Assembly (NCBI GenBank): GCA_013368445.1
Contig: JAACJO010000003.1
Span: 62,001-126,000, forward strand
Reading direction: 5' to 3'
Source: Leucocoprinus leucothites
Lineage: Eukaryota > Basidiomycota > Agaricomycetes > Agaricales > Agaricaceae
DNA length: 64,000 nt
This document shows, one piece after another, positions 48,384-58,627 of this stretch. The notes beneath the pieces were generated by a model, which did no database searches, was not told the origin of the DNA, and saw nothing but the letters and a program-made list of their open reading frames with translations. Positions within the stretch are counted from its first letter, which is position 1. The number at the start of each line of letters is the position of its first letter. The translations under genes and the position numbers were made by a program.

Positions 48384-50451
48384 AGGTAGCTCCAGCACAG
48401 ATCCATCCAATGTGTAGGGTCATCAGTGTGATTTTGCATGACATTTCACTTGTAAATACTACTCTAATTGCTACTCTACATGTATCAAAAATCCGAGCTT
48501 ATCAGATTGTTGGTTTTGCCCAATTCAATAATTTGACAGTCTTACATTTTGTATTTTCAAGTTGTGTCAGCTTGAGTATTATTTTCAAGATATATCTTGA
48601 TGAGGCACATGATGCATCCAGGGTTTCACAAGACAGCATGTCGTGTAATATTGATGCATCCCAAATGAAATTATGCCCCTGCCCCCAAAATGTGCAAGAA
48701 TTGGCATGGTTAATCTTGGTGTCTATGCAAAGAGGCGGCGAAAATCACTTCAAATGACATCACTGGGCCCTGTTACTGAGCTGGAGTCAGAAGTTGTGTC
48801 TGAAGAGACAAGGTATGATAAAGTCATTAATCATTTTTTGTTCTTGCAAAGGTCTCATAATAATATAGTATAACAGTCCCAGGTGAAGCCACCCCTATAG
48901 GCCTAGATGAGTCTGTGGGGGCAGAGCGGTGTGCTCAAAGTCCAGGATCAGTTATGTCACCATTACTGGTGATAGGTCTTGATGGGAATTCACCCATACA
49001 TGACTTGATTACTGAGACCAGCTCATCCAGCCTATCAAACATTTCACGAGAGTGTACAGAGCCACTGGAGAAGAGTAATTTAACTCCAGGAAGCACTAGG
49101 AGCCTGGGGTATGGTGATCTAGATAATAATGTGAGGGAGATGAGAGGGAAGGCTCCTTCTCTTGTTGTTGCCATGGAAGCACACCAGAAAATCAAGAACC
49201 TCCTCTTTCTGCCATGCCACACTGGCCCTGGATACAAGAAATCAAATCTTGATGATCTCTTGCTTCATCATCTTTGAGCAATGAGGCAATTCCTCTGGAT
49301 ATACATCACCAAGGATTCACCAACTTATAATCAGTAGATGACTTCGTCACTGAGTGCTTCTGACATTCTTGAGAAGAGTCCATGGCATACACGGTGGCTG
49401 CACAAGTGGACCTCAACTTTCGATGGTTATCTCACCAATGACAATATTCTCACCCAGGTAGAGGATGTGATGGATATTTTATCTGAGCATTATCCAGAAG
49501 ATAAGCATATTTTTGTTTTTGATAATGCCACTACTCACACTAAAAGGCTAGCCACTGCACCATCTGCATGAAAGATGCCCAAGAAACCATCAGCTAATTT
49601 TGGTGTTGATATCACAGTTTTCAAGGATGGCAAGCCATGTATTGGTGTGGGAGGAAAACCATTAAAGAAGAAGCTTCAGATGGTGCCAGGAAGACTTCCA
49701 GATGGCACTATTCAGCATTTCTACAATGAAAGTGGTATATTCAAGGGCACAACAAAGATCCTTCAGGAATATGGCCTTACTGAAGAATCTACACTCAATC
49801 TCATGTGCAAGGATTTCAAGTGTCCATCAACAAACTGCTGTCAACGTCATGTGCTATATAATCAGCCAGACTTTGCAGATCAGGCATCAGCCCTCGAAAT
49901 CATCTGTTGCAGGTGGGGATTTAATGTGATATTCACACCCAAATATCACTGTGAATTAAACCCTATTGAGCAGTGTTGGGGGGCATCAAAGCAGGTCTAT
50001 CAGGAATATCCCTGGACAGTTTCTGAGGAAGCCATGAAGAAGAATGTGCTCGCTTCCCTCAAAACTGTCAAAGTTGACACTATCCGAAGGTAAGTGATTT
50101 TCATATCAATACACACTGGTGCTCAGCACATCTCATTCTAGGTTTTCACAGTGTTCTTATCGCTTCATTGATGTATATCAAAATGGTCTTGATAGGAAGC
50201 AAGCTGCTTGGGCTTCCAAAAAGTACTGTGGGCATTAAGTACTTCCACCCTTGTAGAAGGATGATTTACATGCTGCAGGACTAGACTAGACTTTCCATTA
50301 TATATTTCTATAGTCTATTGATCTTGATAATGCATTTTGTTTCACTTTTGGTGGCCCGCTTCAATGCCTGATGCACAGGAGAAATGCCAATGTCCCTGTC
50401 ACAGATCATCATGCCAACATAAGGTTGGATGGATCTGTGCTGGAGCTACCT
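48384..50451 (+). mobile_element. TA-target DDE transposon, internally deleted, 2068 bp
   Basis: A 27 bp terminal inverted repeat, AGGTAGCTCCAGCACAGATC then CATCCAA, is exact at both ends. TA is at 48382-48383 and 50452-50453. The inside encodes most of a transposase on the plus strand. It lies inside gypsy-A ORF3. Confidence 0.9.
48673..50238 (+). pseudogene. DDE superfamily transposase (Agaricomycete CELNPIEQCWG type), internally deleted
   Basis: Exon 1 starts at 48673 (MPLPPKCARIGMVNLGVYAK) and ends at 48811; the intron is ~48,812-48,877. Then comes the N-terminal region to LDDLLLHHL, a TGA, and AMRQFLWIYITKDSPTYNQ to EKSPWHTRWLHKWTSTF (49,280-49,430). It then jumps to DGYLTNDNILTQVEDVMDIL, VFDNATTHTKR (catalytic D), A*KMPKKPSANFGVDI (TGA for Arg), LYNQPDFADQ and CELNPIEQCWG (catalytic E). 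After an intron at 50,090-50,141 it ends FSQCSYRFIDVYQNG and AAWASKKYCGH. In full family members several hundred residues lie between WHxRxLxxW and the DGY...FDNA block; that part, including the first catalytic Asp, is missing. Confidence 0.8.
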
Positions 50452-51136
50452 TAGTAGGTGTTGGAGGGGGTGTACACAGTAATATGGCATCATGTGTAGC
50501 CACATCATGACATTGTTGAGGTTTGATGCTAGGAGTGGAAGTTTCTCCTTTGTCATCAGCTGAGGTGCACTCAGAATTCTGTGCACATTGCTCTGGAGCT
50601 TGTTGACACTTGAGTGTAGTGAAGTAATCTCCATCCAGGTTGGTGTGTTGGATGTGTTGGATGATGTTCTGAGTATAGGGACCCCAAGAGATATGGCATG
50701 CCAGGTTACTAATATGGAAGTCCATTTCTTCCTGGAGACACTTGTACTCACTCCTTGCAGAAGCAAGAGCATCAAGGCAATTCCTGATGTTGTAGACATA
50801 TGAAGTGAGTCTAGGATTGCTGCCATAGGTGGACAGAAAGTCAACAGCTGTTTGCTCTCAAGGAAATGTGCATCATAGGGTGGCATTCTCTGAATAGGGT
50901 GAAGGGTTTTCACTCTTAGTGTCTCCACCTGCACTATCTCTGGCAGGAGAAGGGGTGCCTTGTTCTTGCAGTGTGGCAAGATCAGGACTTTCTTCAACCT
51001 TGTTTGCATTGTCGATGGTGTTGGTCAGGGTAATGGTAGGAGTAAGAGATGAGGGCAATTTGCAGATAATAGTTCCAAAGACTGGTACTGTTGGTTGTTC
51101 ACTGACTTCTGGAGTAGTCATTGAAGCTGGGAAATG

Positions 51137-51679
51137 TTAAGAGAGATTGTGCTGGGTTTTGTACTCTTGAATAATTTCTTTTGAATTTTCATGATTTTGC
51201 TCTGGTTCCCATGAGTCTTCAGTAGGCCTGTATCCTTTCCAACAAATTAGGTATTCTATTTTTGTTCCTGAACGTAGTCTACAAGTTCTATAATTTAGGA
51301 CTGCTTTGACTTTGTATTGTTCTTCTCCAGAGACAAGAATAGGTGGTGGTTTAGGGTTATTTTTTCCATAAACATTGTTCTCAGTTACTGGCATGAGAAG
51401 TGAAGTGTGGAACTTGTTGTGAATCTTCCATTTTGGTGGTAGTTTGAGTTTGTAGTTGACTGGAGAGGTCTTTTTAATAATAGTAAATGGACCTTCTCTT
51501 CTTTAGTTGAGCTTCTTAGAAGCATAGGGCAAAGGGAGATTTTGGTTATCTAACCAAACTCAGTCTCCTATTTTGAATGGTGTCCATGGTTGGTTCTTTC
51601 ATTGAGCCATCATGAGATGTGTTCATTCATGTGCCTCTAAAGCTGCTTCTCTAGCTTGTTCTAAGAATAGAGACTTCTC
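51137..51679 (-). pseudogene. Gypsy-A integrase C-terminus and chromodomain
   Basis: From 51679 leftward: EKSLFLEQAREAALEAHE, PWTPFKIGD*VWLDNQNLPL, KISPVNYKLKLPPKWK-type GPY/F region (KKTSPVNYKLKLPPKWKI), HNKFHTSLLMPVTENN, then the chromodomain YKVKAVLNYRTCR, KIEYLICWKGY, TEDSWEPEQNHENSKEII, and the end HNLS. It is abruptly cut on the right by the LTR of gypsy-B. Stops are TGA or TAA. Confidence 0.85.
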
Positions 51680-51944
51680 TGTTATGACCTTCATTGGAAC
51701 TCAGGTTGCAACTCTGGCAAAGGCTTGAGAATGATAAAGGGAAAGATACAATTGGTAAAGTGTAAGGAGTACACTCTACCTAGGAGTCTATATATGCAGG
51801 AAGGAAGCAGACCCAGGTAAGTATGAGTCAGGGGACTCAGGTAACTATGATGTAGACCATGACATAGGCTATGAAGTGGGAGTAGGGTAACTACAAAAAT
51901 AGGAACTGACATGGGAAGTACTGGAACCGAGTAAAGTCATAACA
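51680..51944 (-). repeat. Gypsy-B 3' LTR, 265 bp
   Basis: The termini TGTTATGAC...GTCATAACA form a perfect 9 bp inverted repeat. On the minus strand AGAAAAGGGGTAA immediately precedes it (polypurine tract). The left flank is gypsy-A integrase. It is unrelated in sequence to the gypsy-A LTR except for the TGTTAT/ATAACA tips. Confidence 0.85.
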
Positions 51945-52040
51945 TTACCCCTTTTCTATGGTTCAAGTCCTTGTGAACTAATGTAAATGTCTGTGTAAGG
52001 TATGGCATATGGGAGTGTAGGAGGTAAATTGTAGGTCTTC

Positions 52041-53147
52041 TTAGAAACCTTCAATGGCAGCACAGGCTGTTGCTTTCTTGGTGAGGCCAATGATGAACCC
52101 TCTATTGTCAGATACACCGACTATGAAGAAACAAGCATTTGGTGGGCCACCTTGGAAGCCTTCAATGGAGTACCCACTATGGGAGATCTTGAGGTTGCTG
52201 TGGGTGGCTATGAAGGTGTTCATGACATTGTCCCAATAGGTGGCATTGGATTCACCATCATCTTTCATGGTGTTGAATCCTGCTGGTTGGAACCAGGTGA
52301 CACCTCCATTGTGTCAGTAGGTACACAGGTATTTCATCAGGTATTCTGCCTCTTGGGACAAGGCGGGTTCTGATGTGGGTTCAACTGGGGATTTGGCTAT
52401 ATTGTTGGCTGGTGGGTGCATAAGCATGGGTTTGTCAGCTGATTTGTATGATAGTTGGGAGTAAGAGCTTGAGGAGGCAGATGGCATAGGGGAGTGAGGG
52501 CATTTGTGTTTGTTGACTGTAGCAGATGGTGGGGAGTGTCTTGCTGTGAGTATCAGTTCTCTCATCCTGTTAGTGTGAGAGTACAAGGCTTGGATTTCAT
52601 TGATGTGGTCACAGATGTCAGTGATACTGAGGTACTGGTATTTTCCCAACTGTTAGACAAGCTTGAACTGAAGTTTGTGTACATACTCAGTGTTGTTGTG
52701 GGAGCATAAGCCTTGTAGTCTGTTGACAGTCCATGTGGCATTCTTGTCAATGTCCTCAAGGGAGAGGAGGTGAACAAGTTGGGGTTCAATGCCAATGAGG
52801 AGGGATACTGCCTCTGTAGCTATCTTGTTAATTGAGGTGATATAGTCCTTGATTGCTATAAGCTCCTGGATGGCATCAATGGTCACATTGTATTCCATGA
52901 GGCCATCTTTTCGTGCCTCATTGCATTTGTTAATATCTTCTACATTGAGGTATGTGATGGCATTAGAAGTTGTGTTGGCAGTAGAGGTGGTGTGAGTTGT
53001 CCTCATAGCTGCATTGCATCAGATAACTGCATCTGTAGAGGGGTAGGTAGTGGCTGGGTACATGATAACTTGGTTGGAGTCAAGGTAGGTTGTTAGAGTG
53101 TAGATGTAGTCAGTGTGTAGTGTTGTGGTGGTCTGGTTGGGATGCAT
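52041..53147 (-). pseudogene. Gypsy-B ORF3: accessory frame between pol and 3' LTR
   Basis: A single 369-codon frame starts MHPNQTTTTLHTDYIYTLTT and is interrupted by only three stops (TGA, TAA, TGA), each one C-to-T step from CGA or CAA. Features: Thr/Ser-rich N-terminus, a helical block (NVEDINKCNEARKDGLMEYN, AIQELIAIKDYITSINKIAT, LLIGIEPQLVHLLSLEDIDK), a Pro/Ser linker, then YLCTY.HNGGVTWFQPAGFN, GESNATYWDNVMNTF, GFQGGPPNACFFIVGVSDNR and AACAAIEGF-like end (TACAAIEGF). There is no signal peptide, membrane segment or zinc knuckle, so it is not an obvious envelope protein. I do not recognise the family. It is not similar to gypsy-A ORF3, although position and layout are the same. A purine-rich AAAAGAGGGGGGTAA lies between pol and its ATG. 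Confidence 0.65.
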
Positions 53148-53182
53148 TACTTTGGTGTTTTACCCCCCTCTTTTAAAGGTTT

Positions 53183-56100
53183 TCATCCCAGAACCTTCTG
53201 ATGGTAATCCTTGGTTGCCTCCTTTGCATGTTCTAAATTTGATCTTGCTACCCATTGGTCATGTTCATTTCCATACCCTTTCCAGTGTACCAGGTATTGG
53301 GTACCATGCCCCTTCTTCTGGTGACCACAGATTTCATCAACTTCAGATTCCTCTTCTCCTTTGATGAGGTCAGGTGGTGGTGGAGTGGGAAGTTTTTGTG
53401 TGTCAAACTCCGGTCTGTGGTGATGTGTCAGGATGTTCTCATTGAAAACATCATGTATCACCCACCCTTCTGAGAGTTCTAGTCAATAAGCTCCCTCTCT
53501 GATTGGTTCTTTTACCTTGAAGGGTCCGGATCTCTTGTGATCAAGTTTCTTTGTGGGTCAGTTTGTTGCAATGTGGGTACCTTTGACCCATATGAGTGCT
53601 CCTTCCCTGATGTTGAGGGCTTGTCCTCTCCACTGATTGTGTTGTTCTTCCATTGTTTCTCAGTTGTTGTTTAATGCTGCCAATACTTCTTTTCTTGTCT
53701 CCTCTAGTTACTTTAACCATTCCTCCAGGGATGGTATCTCTGGTTTGACTATCAGGGTTCCTTTCCATAGGTGTTGTCTATAGTTAATGTAAAACAGAGA
53801 TTGGCCTGTTGCCAAATGTGCCTTATCATTATACTGAAATTCTGCCATTGCAAGCCACTTCACCCAGTCATCTTGCTGGTAGTTGATGTAGTGTCATAGG
53901 AACATTTCGACTTCCCAGTTGATTTGTTCTATTTGTCTGTCTGTCTGGGGGTGGTAGGCTGTTGAGAGGTTTCATTTGGTTCCTAATGCTTTGCATAGTT
54001 CTTTCATTAACATTGACATGAATTGTGGTCCTCTGTTACTGACAATGCCCTGGGGAATCCCATGGAGTTTCCAGATCTTGTCTCTGTAGACTTTGGCTAG
54101 CTTTCCTGATGATAGGTTTATTGTTGTGGGGATGAGTCATATCATTTTAGAGTACTTGTCAACTATCACCAAGATGGCATCCTTCTCTTGTGACAGTGGG
54201 AGTAGTCCAATCATATCAATGCTGATTTCTTCCCATGGTTATGATGGTATGGACAGTGGGTATAGTGGTCCTGCTGATCAGGTGTGTGACACCTTGTTTT
54301 GTTGACATATGTAGCATCCTTTAACAAATTGCTTGATGTTGCTTCATAATGATGGCTATCAGAAGGTCCTTTTGATTAGGTCAATCATGTGGTGTTGCCC
54401 TGGGTGTCCTGCACCTGGGTCATTGTGGTTTGTAATCATGATGTCTTCCCGTAATTCGGTGAGTTTTGATACATATATTCATCCTTTGAAGTATGGGATT
54501 CCATCTTCTTCCCAGGTTGTCTTGGGGTCTTTCTGGGCTTCTTGGAATATTGTTCCATATGTTGTGTGATTTTGGATCCTTTTCAGGATGTCTTTGTCCC
54601 CTTTCACTTGGAAGTGTATGTTGTGCAGCATACAATCTCCATTGTGGTCTCTTCTTCACCTATTATTCCCCAGATGAATGTTTTCTACCCCAGTAGAGTA
54701 ATGTCTCTATTGTTGTTTTTTGTGTCCAAGCCCATTTTCCGTGAGAGTATGTCTGCTTTTGTGTTTGTCTTTCCCAGGATTTGTTTGATTGTGAAATTGT
54801 AGTCCTGGAGTTTGAGGTACCATTGTGCTTATTGTCCATTCAGTTTATGGGGTTCCCTGAAGTATTTCAGGTTTTTGTGGTCTGACCATCTCTCAAATTG
54901 GGTTTCTGCATCCAATACATAGGTATTGTCTCCATACTTTCAGTGCCTCCACAATCGCTAGAAGTTCCTTGTCATATATCTCATAGTTCTGTTCTGCTGG
55001 GTTCATGGTGTATGATAGGAATACAATAGGTTTCCATTTGTTGTCCTGTTCTTGTGATAGTACTCTGCCTATGGTGTGTCCTGATGTGTCCACTTCTACT
55101 CTGAATTGTCCAGTTCACTGTGGTAGGGCAAGGACTGGCTCTTCTGTGACAAATCTCTTGAGTTCATTGAACACTTTTTGTTTGTCTTCTTCTCACTTCC
55201 ATTCTCCTTTTCCTGCGAGTTTGTTGAGTGGGGCTGCAATGTGGCTGAAGTTTCATATGAATTGTCTGTAGAAGTTGACAAATCCTCAGAAGATCTTGAT
55301 GCCTTTGGTGTTTTTTGGTGTTTCCCAATTTCTGACTGCTGAGACTTTGTCATATTCCATTTTCACTTCTCCCCCTCCTATCTGTACTCCAAGGATTAGT
55401 ATTTCTGTGGCATTGAATTTGCATTTGGATCGCTTGAAGCATAGGTTGTGTTTTTCTGCAACCTTGAGGAATTGGATTGTTTGTTCTCAGAGTTCTTTCA
55501 TGGATGAAGCCAGTACTATTGAATCATCCATGTAGTTGGCCAGTACTCCTTCATGGATTAATTCCTGGAATATGCTTGTCATCATCCTCTGGAATGTTCC
55601 TGGGGAGTTGCACATTCTAAAGAACATGACTTTTGGTTCAAAGAGTCCTTTGTTAGTTAAGAATGCAGCCTTCCATTTGTCTCCTTCTTTGATCTGGACA
55701 TTGTTGTATCCCCAAATGAGGTTGAGTTTGTTGAAGTATTTTGTGTCTTTTAGCTTGTCAATAACTTCTCCTATGAGTGGTAGTGGTGTTTTGTCCTTGA
55801 TTGTGTGTTGGTTTAACCATCTGTAATCCTGTACCAGCTGTAGTGATCTATCTTTCTTTGGTATAAAAAAGCATAGAGAGGTGTATTGGGACTTAGATTC
55901 TGTGATCAGTCCTACTCTAAGTTGTTCATCAATCTAAGTGTGTAGTTCATTTTCCTCCTTTGGTGTCATGGGGTAAACCTTTGCATTTAGTTCCTTTGGT
56001 GCATTTTCCAATAGATTGATCTCATGATCCCATTCCCTCCTTTCTGGTAGTGATTTGAATTTATTTTTGTTGAACAGGTGTGTGAATGGTCGTATGTAGT

Positions 56101-57770
56101 CTGGTAAGTCTTCAGGGTTGGTTGGGTCTGGCTTCTTTTCCATGTCATCATCTTCTGTAGTGAGTTCTTTCAGAAATAATTGTTGGTTGTGTGTGGTGAA
56201 TGGGATTGTTTGATGGTTGATTCTGCAGCTGTCTGGGCATCTTGTGAATTGTACCATCCCTTCTTTCCAATCTACTTCTGGATTATGTTTGACTAGCCAG
56301 TCATGTCCTAGAAAGATATTGACATTGTCCAGGTTGGTGACTACTGTGTGGATGTGTTCTTTGTGTCTGTTAGAATTTAGTGTGATAGGGGCTGTTTTTG
56401 TGATTGTTCTTTGGCTGTTTGGTGTACCGTCTGCATTGAAGACTTGTAGGGGTCATTCTATTTGTTCTGTTGGGATTTCTTCTTCCTCTACTAGTTTTTT
56501 GTTGATTGCTGTATATGAACAGCCTGAGTCCACTAGGGCTGTTACTTCAATCCTTCTCTTGTTCTTTGTTTCAATTGTTGGTCATATTATTAATTCGCAC
56601 TTAGAGTTCCTTCGTTGGGGGATGGTATAATGATTCAATTTCAGTCCTTTAGTTACATGGGCTTGTAAGGTTGCACCTACTCCAAGCTGTTCTAAAAATC
56701 CTCCTTTTCCTCTTTCTCTTCCACCTCTACTCCTCTAGCTTTTGTTTTTGGGCTTCTACATTCTTTGGCTCTGTGGCCTCTCTTTCCACAGTTGTAGCAT
56801 CCTTCTGCCTTTGGTTGTCTGCATTATTTCGCCATGTATCCATACTTGTTGCAATTGTAGCACTTGGGTTTGCCTTGTTCATTGTACTTTGGGAGAGATT
56901 GTCTGAATTGACAACCTATTTCCATGGGTTGACCCACTCCTCCATATGTTATCCCTGTGCCAGTATGGGTGTCACTTCTTTCTGTGGATTCAAAGCCTTG
57001 TCCTATGGAAAGTACATCTGTTTTCCATGCTGTGTAGGTTTTCAGGATTGACTTGGGAGGGTATCCTAGGATAGCTTTGATGATGTCTGTGTGCATATTT
57101 TTCTTTAGTAGAAATATGGCATGGGTTTCATTGGTCTTTGCTCATGTCTTGAGCACTTTGAATTCAATTAAGAAGTCAGCTATGTGCTTTTTGTTCTGTT
57201 TGAAGCTCTTAATTCTCCATTCCATGTTGACTTTGAGCACATCATTGCTGAAGAGTCTTTCAAAGTTTGTTTTCCATATGTTCCAGTCTATGGTGTCTGC
57301 CCTTGCATTTAGGACATCTAGCTCCATCTGAGCAAAGTCTCCTGCTGTGCCTCCTTTGAGTCATGATATTATGGCAGTCACTTTGTCATTTGTGTTGTTA
57401 ACTTTGTTAGATTTGAGATAGAAGAGCATCAATCTCCACCAATCCTCGAATTTTGACCATGTTCCGTCAAAGAATCCTGGTTCTGGGACCAGGGATTTAG
57501 TGTTGAACATGGGGCTAGTGACGCCTGACATTTCATTCGAGTTTCTTTGGCTAATTCATAGTGATCTGAGTCTTTCTTCTAGTCTTTCTACCTCTTATTC
57601 AAGGTGTGTGCTTTTAGGTAGTGTGGGTTGTTCTTCTTTGTCATCTGTTGCTTCTTCTCCATTGTCTGTTACTTCTTCCTCTTTGTCTGAGGATTCTTCT
57701 TTGTCTGTGATGGGCAGTGCTTCTGTTTGCTCAGCTTCATGTTTTCTTTGGCATCTTCTTCTATGAGGAA
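53183..57770 (-). pseudogene. Gypsy-B gag-pol remnant (gag, protease, RT, RNase H, integrase, chromodomain)
   Basis: Right to left: an acidic gag N-terminus (TDKEESSDKEEEVTDNGEEA), PGFFDGTWSKFEDWWRLM, two CCHC knuckles (CYNCNKYGYMAK*C and CYNCGKRGHRAKEC, ~56,760-56,860), protease LVDSGCSYTAI (~56,510), DWLVKHNPEVDWKEG, RT with MYxMTPKEENEL-type entry (VYPMTPKEENELHT), YNNVQIKEGDKWKAAF, ANYMDDSIV (~55,530), RNase H EVDTSGHTIGRVLSQEQ, integrase CYICQQNK, SIDMIGLLP, SNRGPQFMSML, STAYHPQTDRQIEQIN, then the chromodomain YLVHWKGYGNEHDQWV. Many TGA, TAG and TAA stops lie in otherwise good frames, and there are few frameshifts. It is dead but complete in domain order. Confidence 0.9.
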
Positions 57771-58627
57771 GTCTTGGATCTCAATCTGAGATTATTTTGT
57801 TGGGTGTTCTGTACTTTGAAAATACTTTGTCTATAAGGATTTCAGCAATGCCATTGGCATCTACTGTCTTCTTTGTTGGAGTTAGGATTATCCCTTTCAT
57901 AAGTCCATGGTCCACTATGGACAATACACAATCATATCCATTGTCAGGTGGTAGATCTGTGATAAGATCCATGGATATTTGTGAAAAGGGCCTTGTGGAA
58001 GAAGGGCCTTTAATTGATTGCATCAGTGGTTTAACTAGATGATGGTTGATCTTGTACTGTTGACAAATAGGGCATCCTTTCACATAGTTCTGAACATATG
58101 TGTTCATTCCAGGCCAGTAAACTAATTTAGATAGTTTACAGAACATTTTGGCTGTTCCTAGCTGTTCTGATGTCTTGTGATCATGTACACATTGTAGAAG
58201 TCTTCTTTTTAGTTCAGCATCTTCAGGTATTACATGTCTTCTCTGATATTTATAAATGCCATCATCTTCTGTAAATCTTGCAGATGGGGTGATCTTCGCT
58301 TGGTTGTCTTTAATTTCTTCTTTAATTTCCTCAGAAAGAAAGTTAATAAATTTTTCTGATGATATCACTATTAGATCTTTGTTATCCTTTCCTTCTGGAA
58401 CTAGGGCTGGTCTTCTACTTAATGCATCAACAAGAGTATTTTTATTACCAGCCAGGTGCTTTATGGAGTAATGGAAGCATGTCATGTACAGCATCCATCT
58501 AGCTTATCTTTGATTTAATTGTTGTGGTTCTCACCATCTGGTGAGATTCTCATGATCAGACCATATGATGATAGGGTATGCTAATCCTTCAAGATAGTGT
58601 CACCATTCCTTTAGTGCTCTAATAATA

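Larger units (their letters stand above)
47702..51121 (-). pseudogene. Gypsy-A ORF3: CCHC zinc-knuckle protein between pol and LTR (split by a transposon)
   Basis: The ATG is 16 nt past the stop of the pol chromodomain. Reading 51121 to 50454, one TA, then 48381 to 47702 gives exactly 450 codons in one frame. The stops inside are TGA or TAG only. It begins MTTPEVSEQPTVPVFGTII, has a Ser/Pro/Glu-rich stretch, a helical block (FLSTYGSNPRLTSYVYNIRN, LASARSEYKCLQEEMDF, LACHISWGPYTQNIIQHI), a Pro/Thr linker, then CDICHRMGHIKMLC (CX2CX4HX4C) followed by LGYHCTWC, and a Thr/Gln/His-rich tail ending DGEGNLP. Restoration of frame on removing the DDE element plus one TA is strong evidence that it is a real former gene. 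It could be a relocated gag-like nucleic-acid binder or an env-position accessory gene. Confidence 0.7.
51680..57770 (-). mobile_element. Gypsy-B: Ty3/gypsy chromovirus nested in gypsy-A, 5' LTR missing
   Basis: 3' LTR 51680-51944, polypurine tract 51945-51957, ORF3 52041-53147, chromodomain 53183-53461, integrase, RNase H, RT, protease, and gag up to ~57,770. At ~57,770 the gypsy-A integrase (SD*DPRL) begins directly, without an LTR, so the 5' LTR was lost together with ~100 codons of gypsy-A integrase. Confidence 0.8.

Noticed and set aside
47725..48444. 239-codon minus-strand frame near the DDE element
   Set aside because: It spans the TIR of the DDE element; the alternative frame carries the CCHC knuckle and joins in frame to the ORF3 half on the other side.
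51945..53155. Gypsy-B ORF3 as a retroviral-type envelope gene
   Set aside because: No signal peptide, membrane anchor or cleavage motif is visible; position alone is not enough.
55005..58042. Long plus-strand open stretches across gypsy-B and gypsy-A pol, rich in Ser, Leu, Phe and Val
   Set aside because: The minus strand carries complete RT, RNase H, integrase and gag motifs over the same bases; the plus frames are complements.
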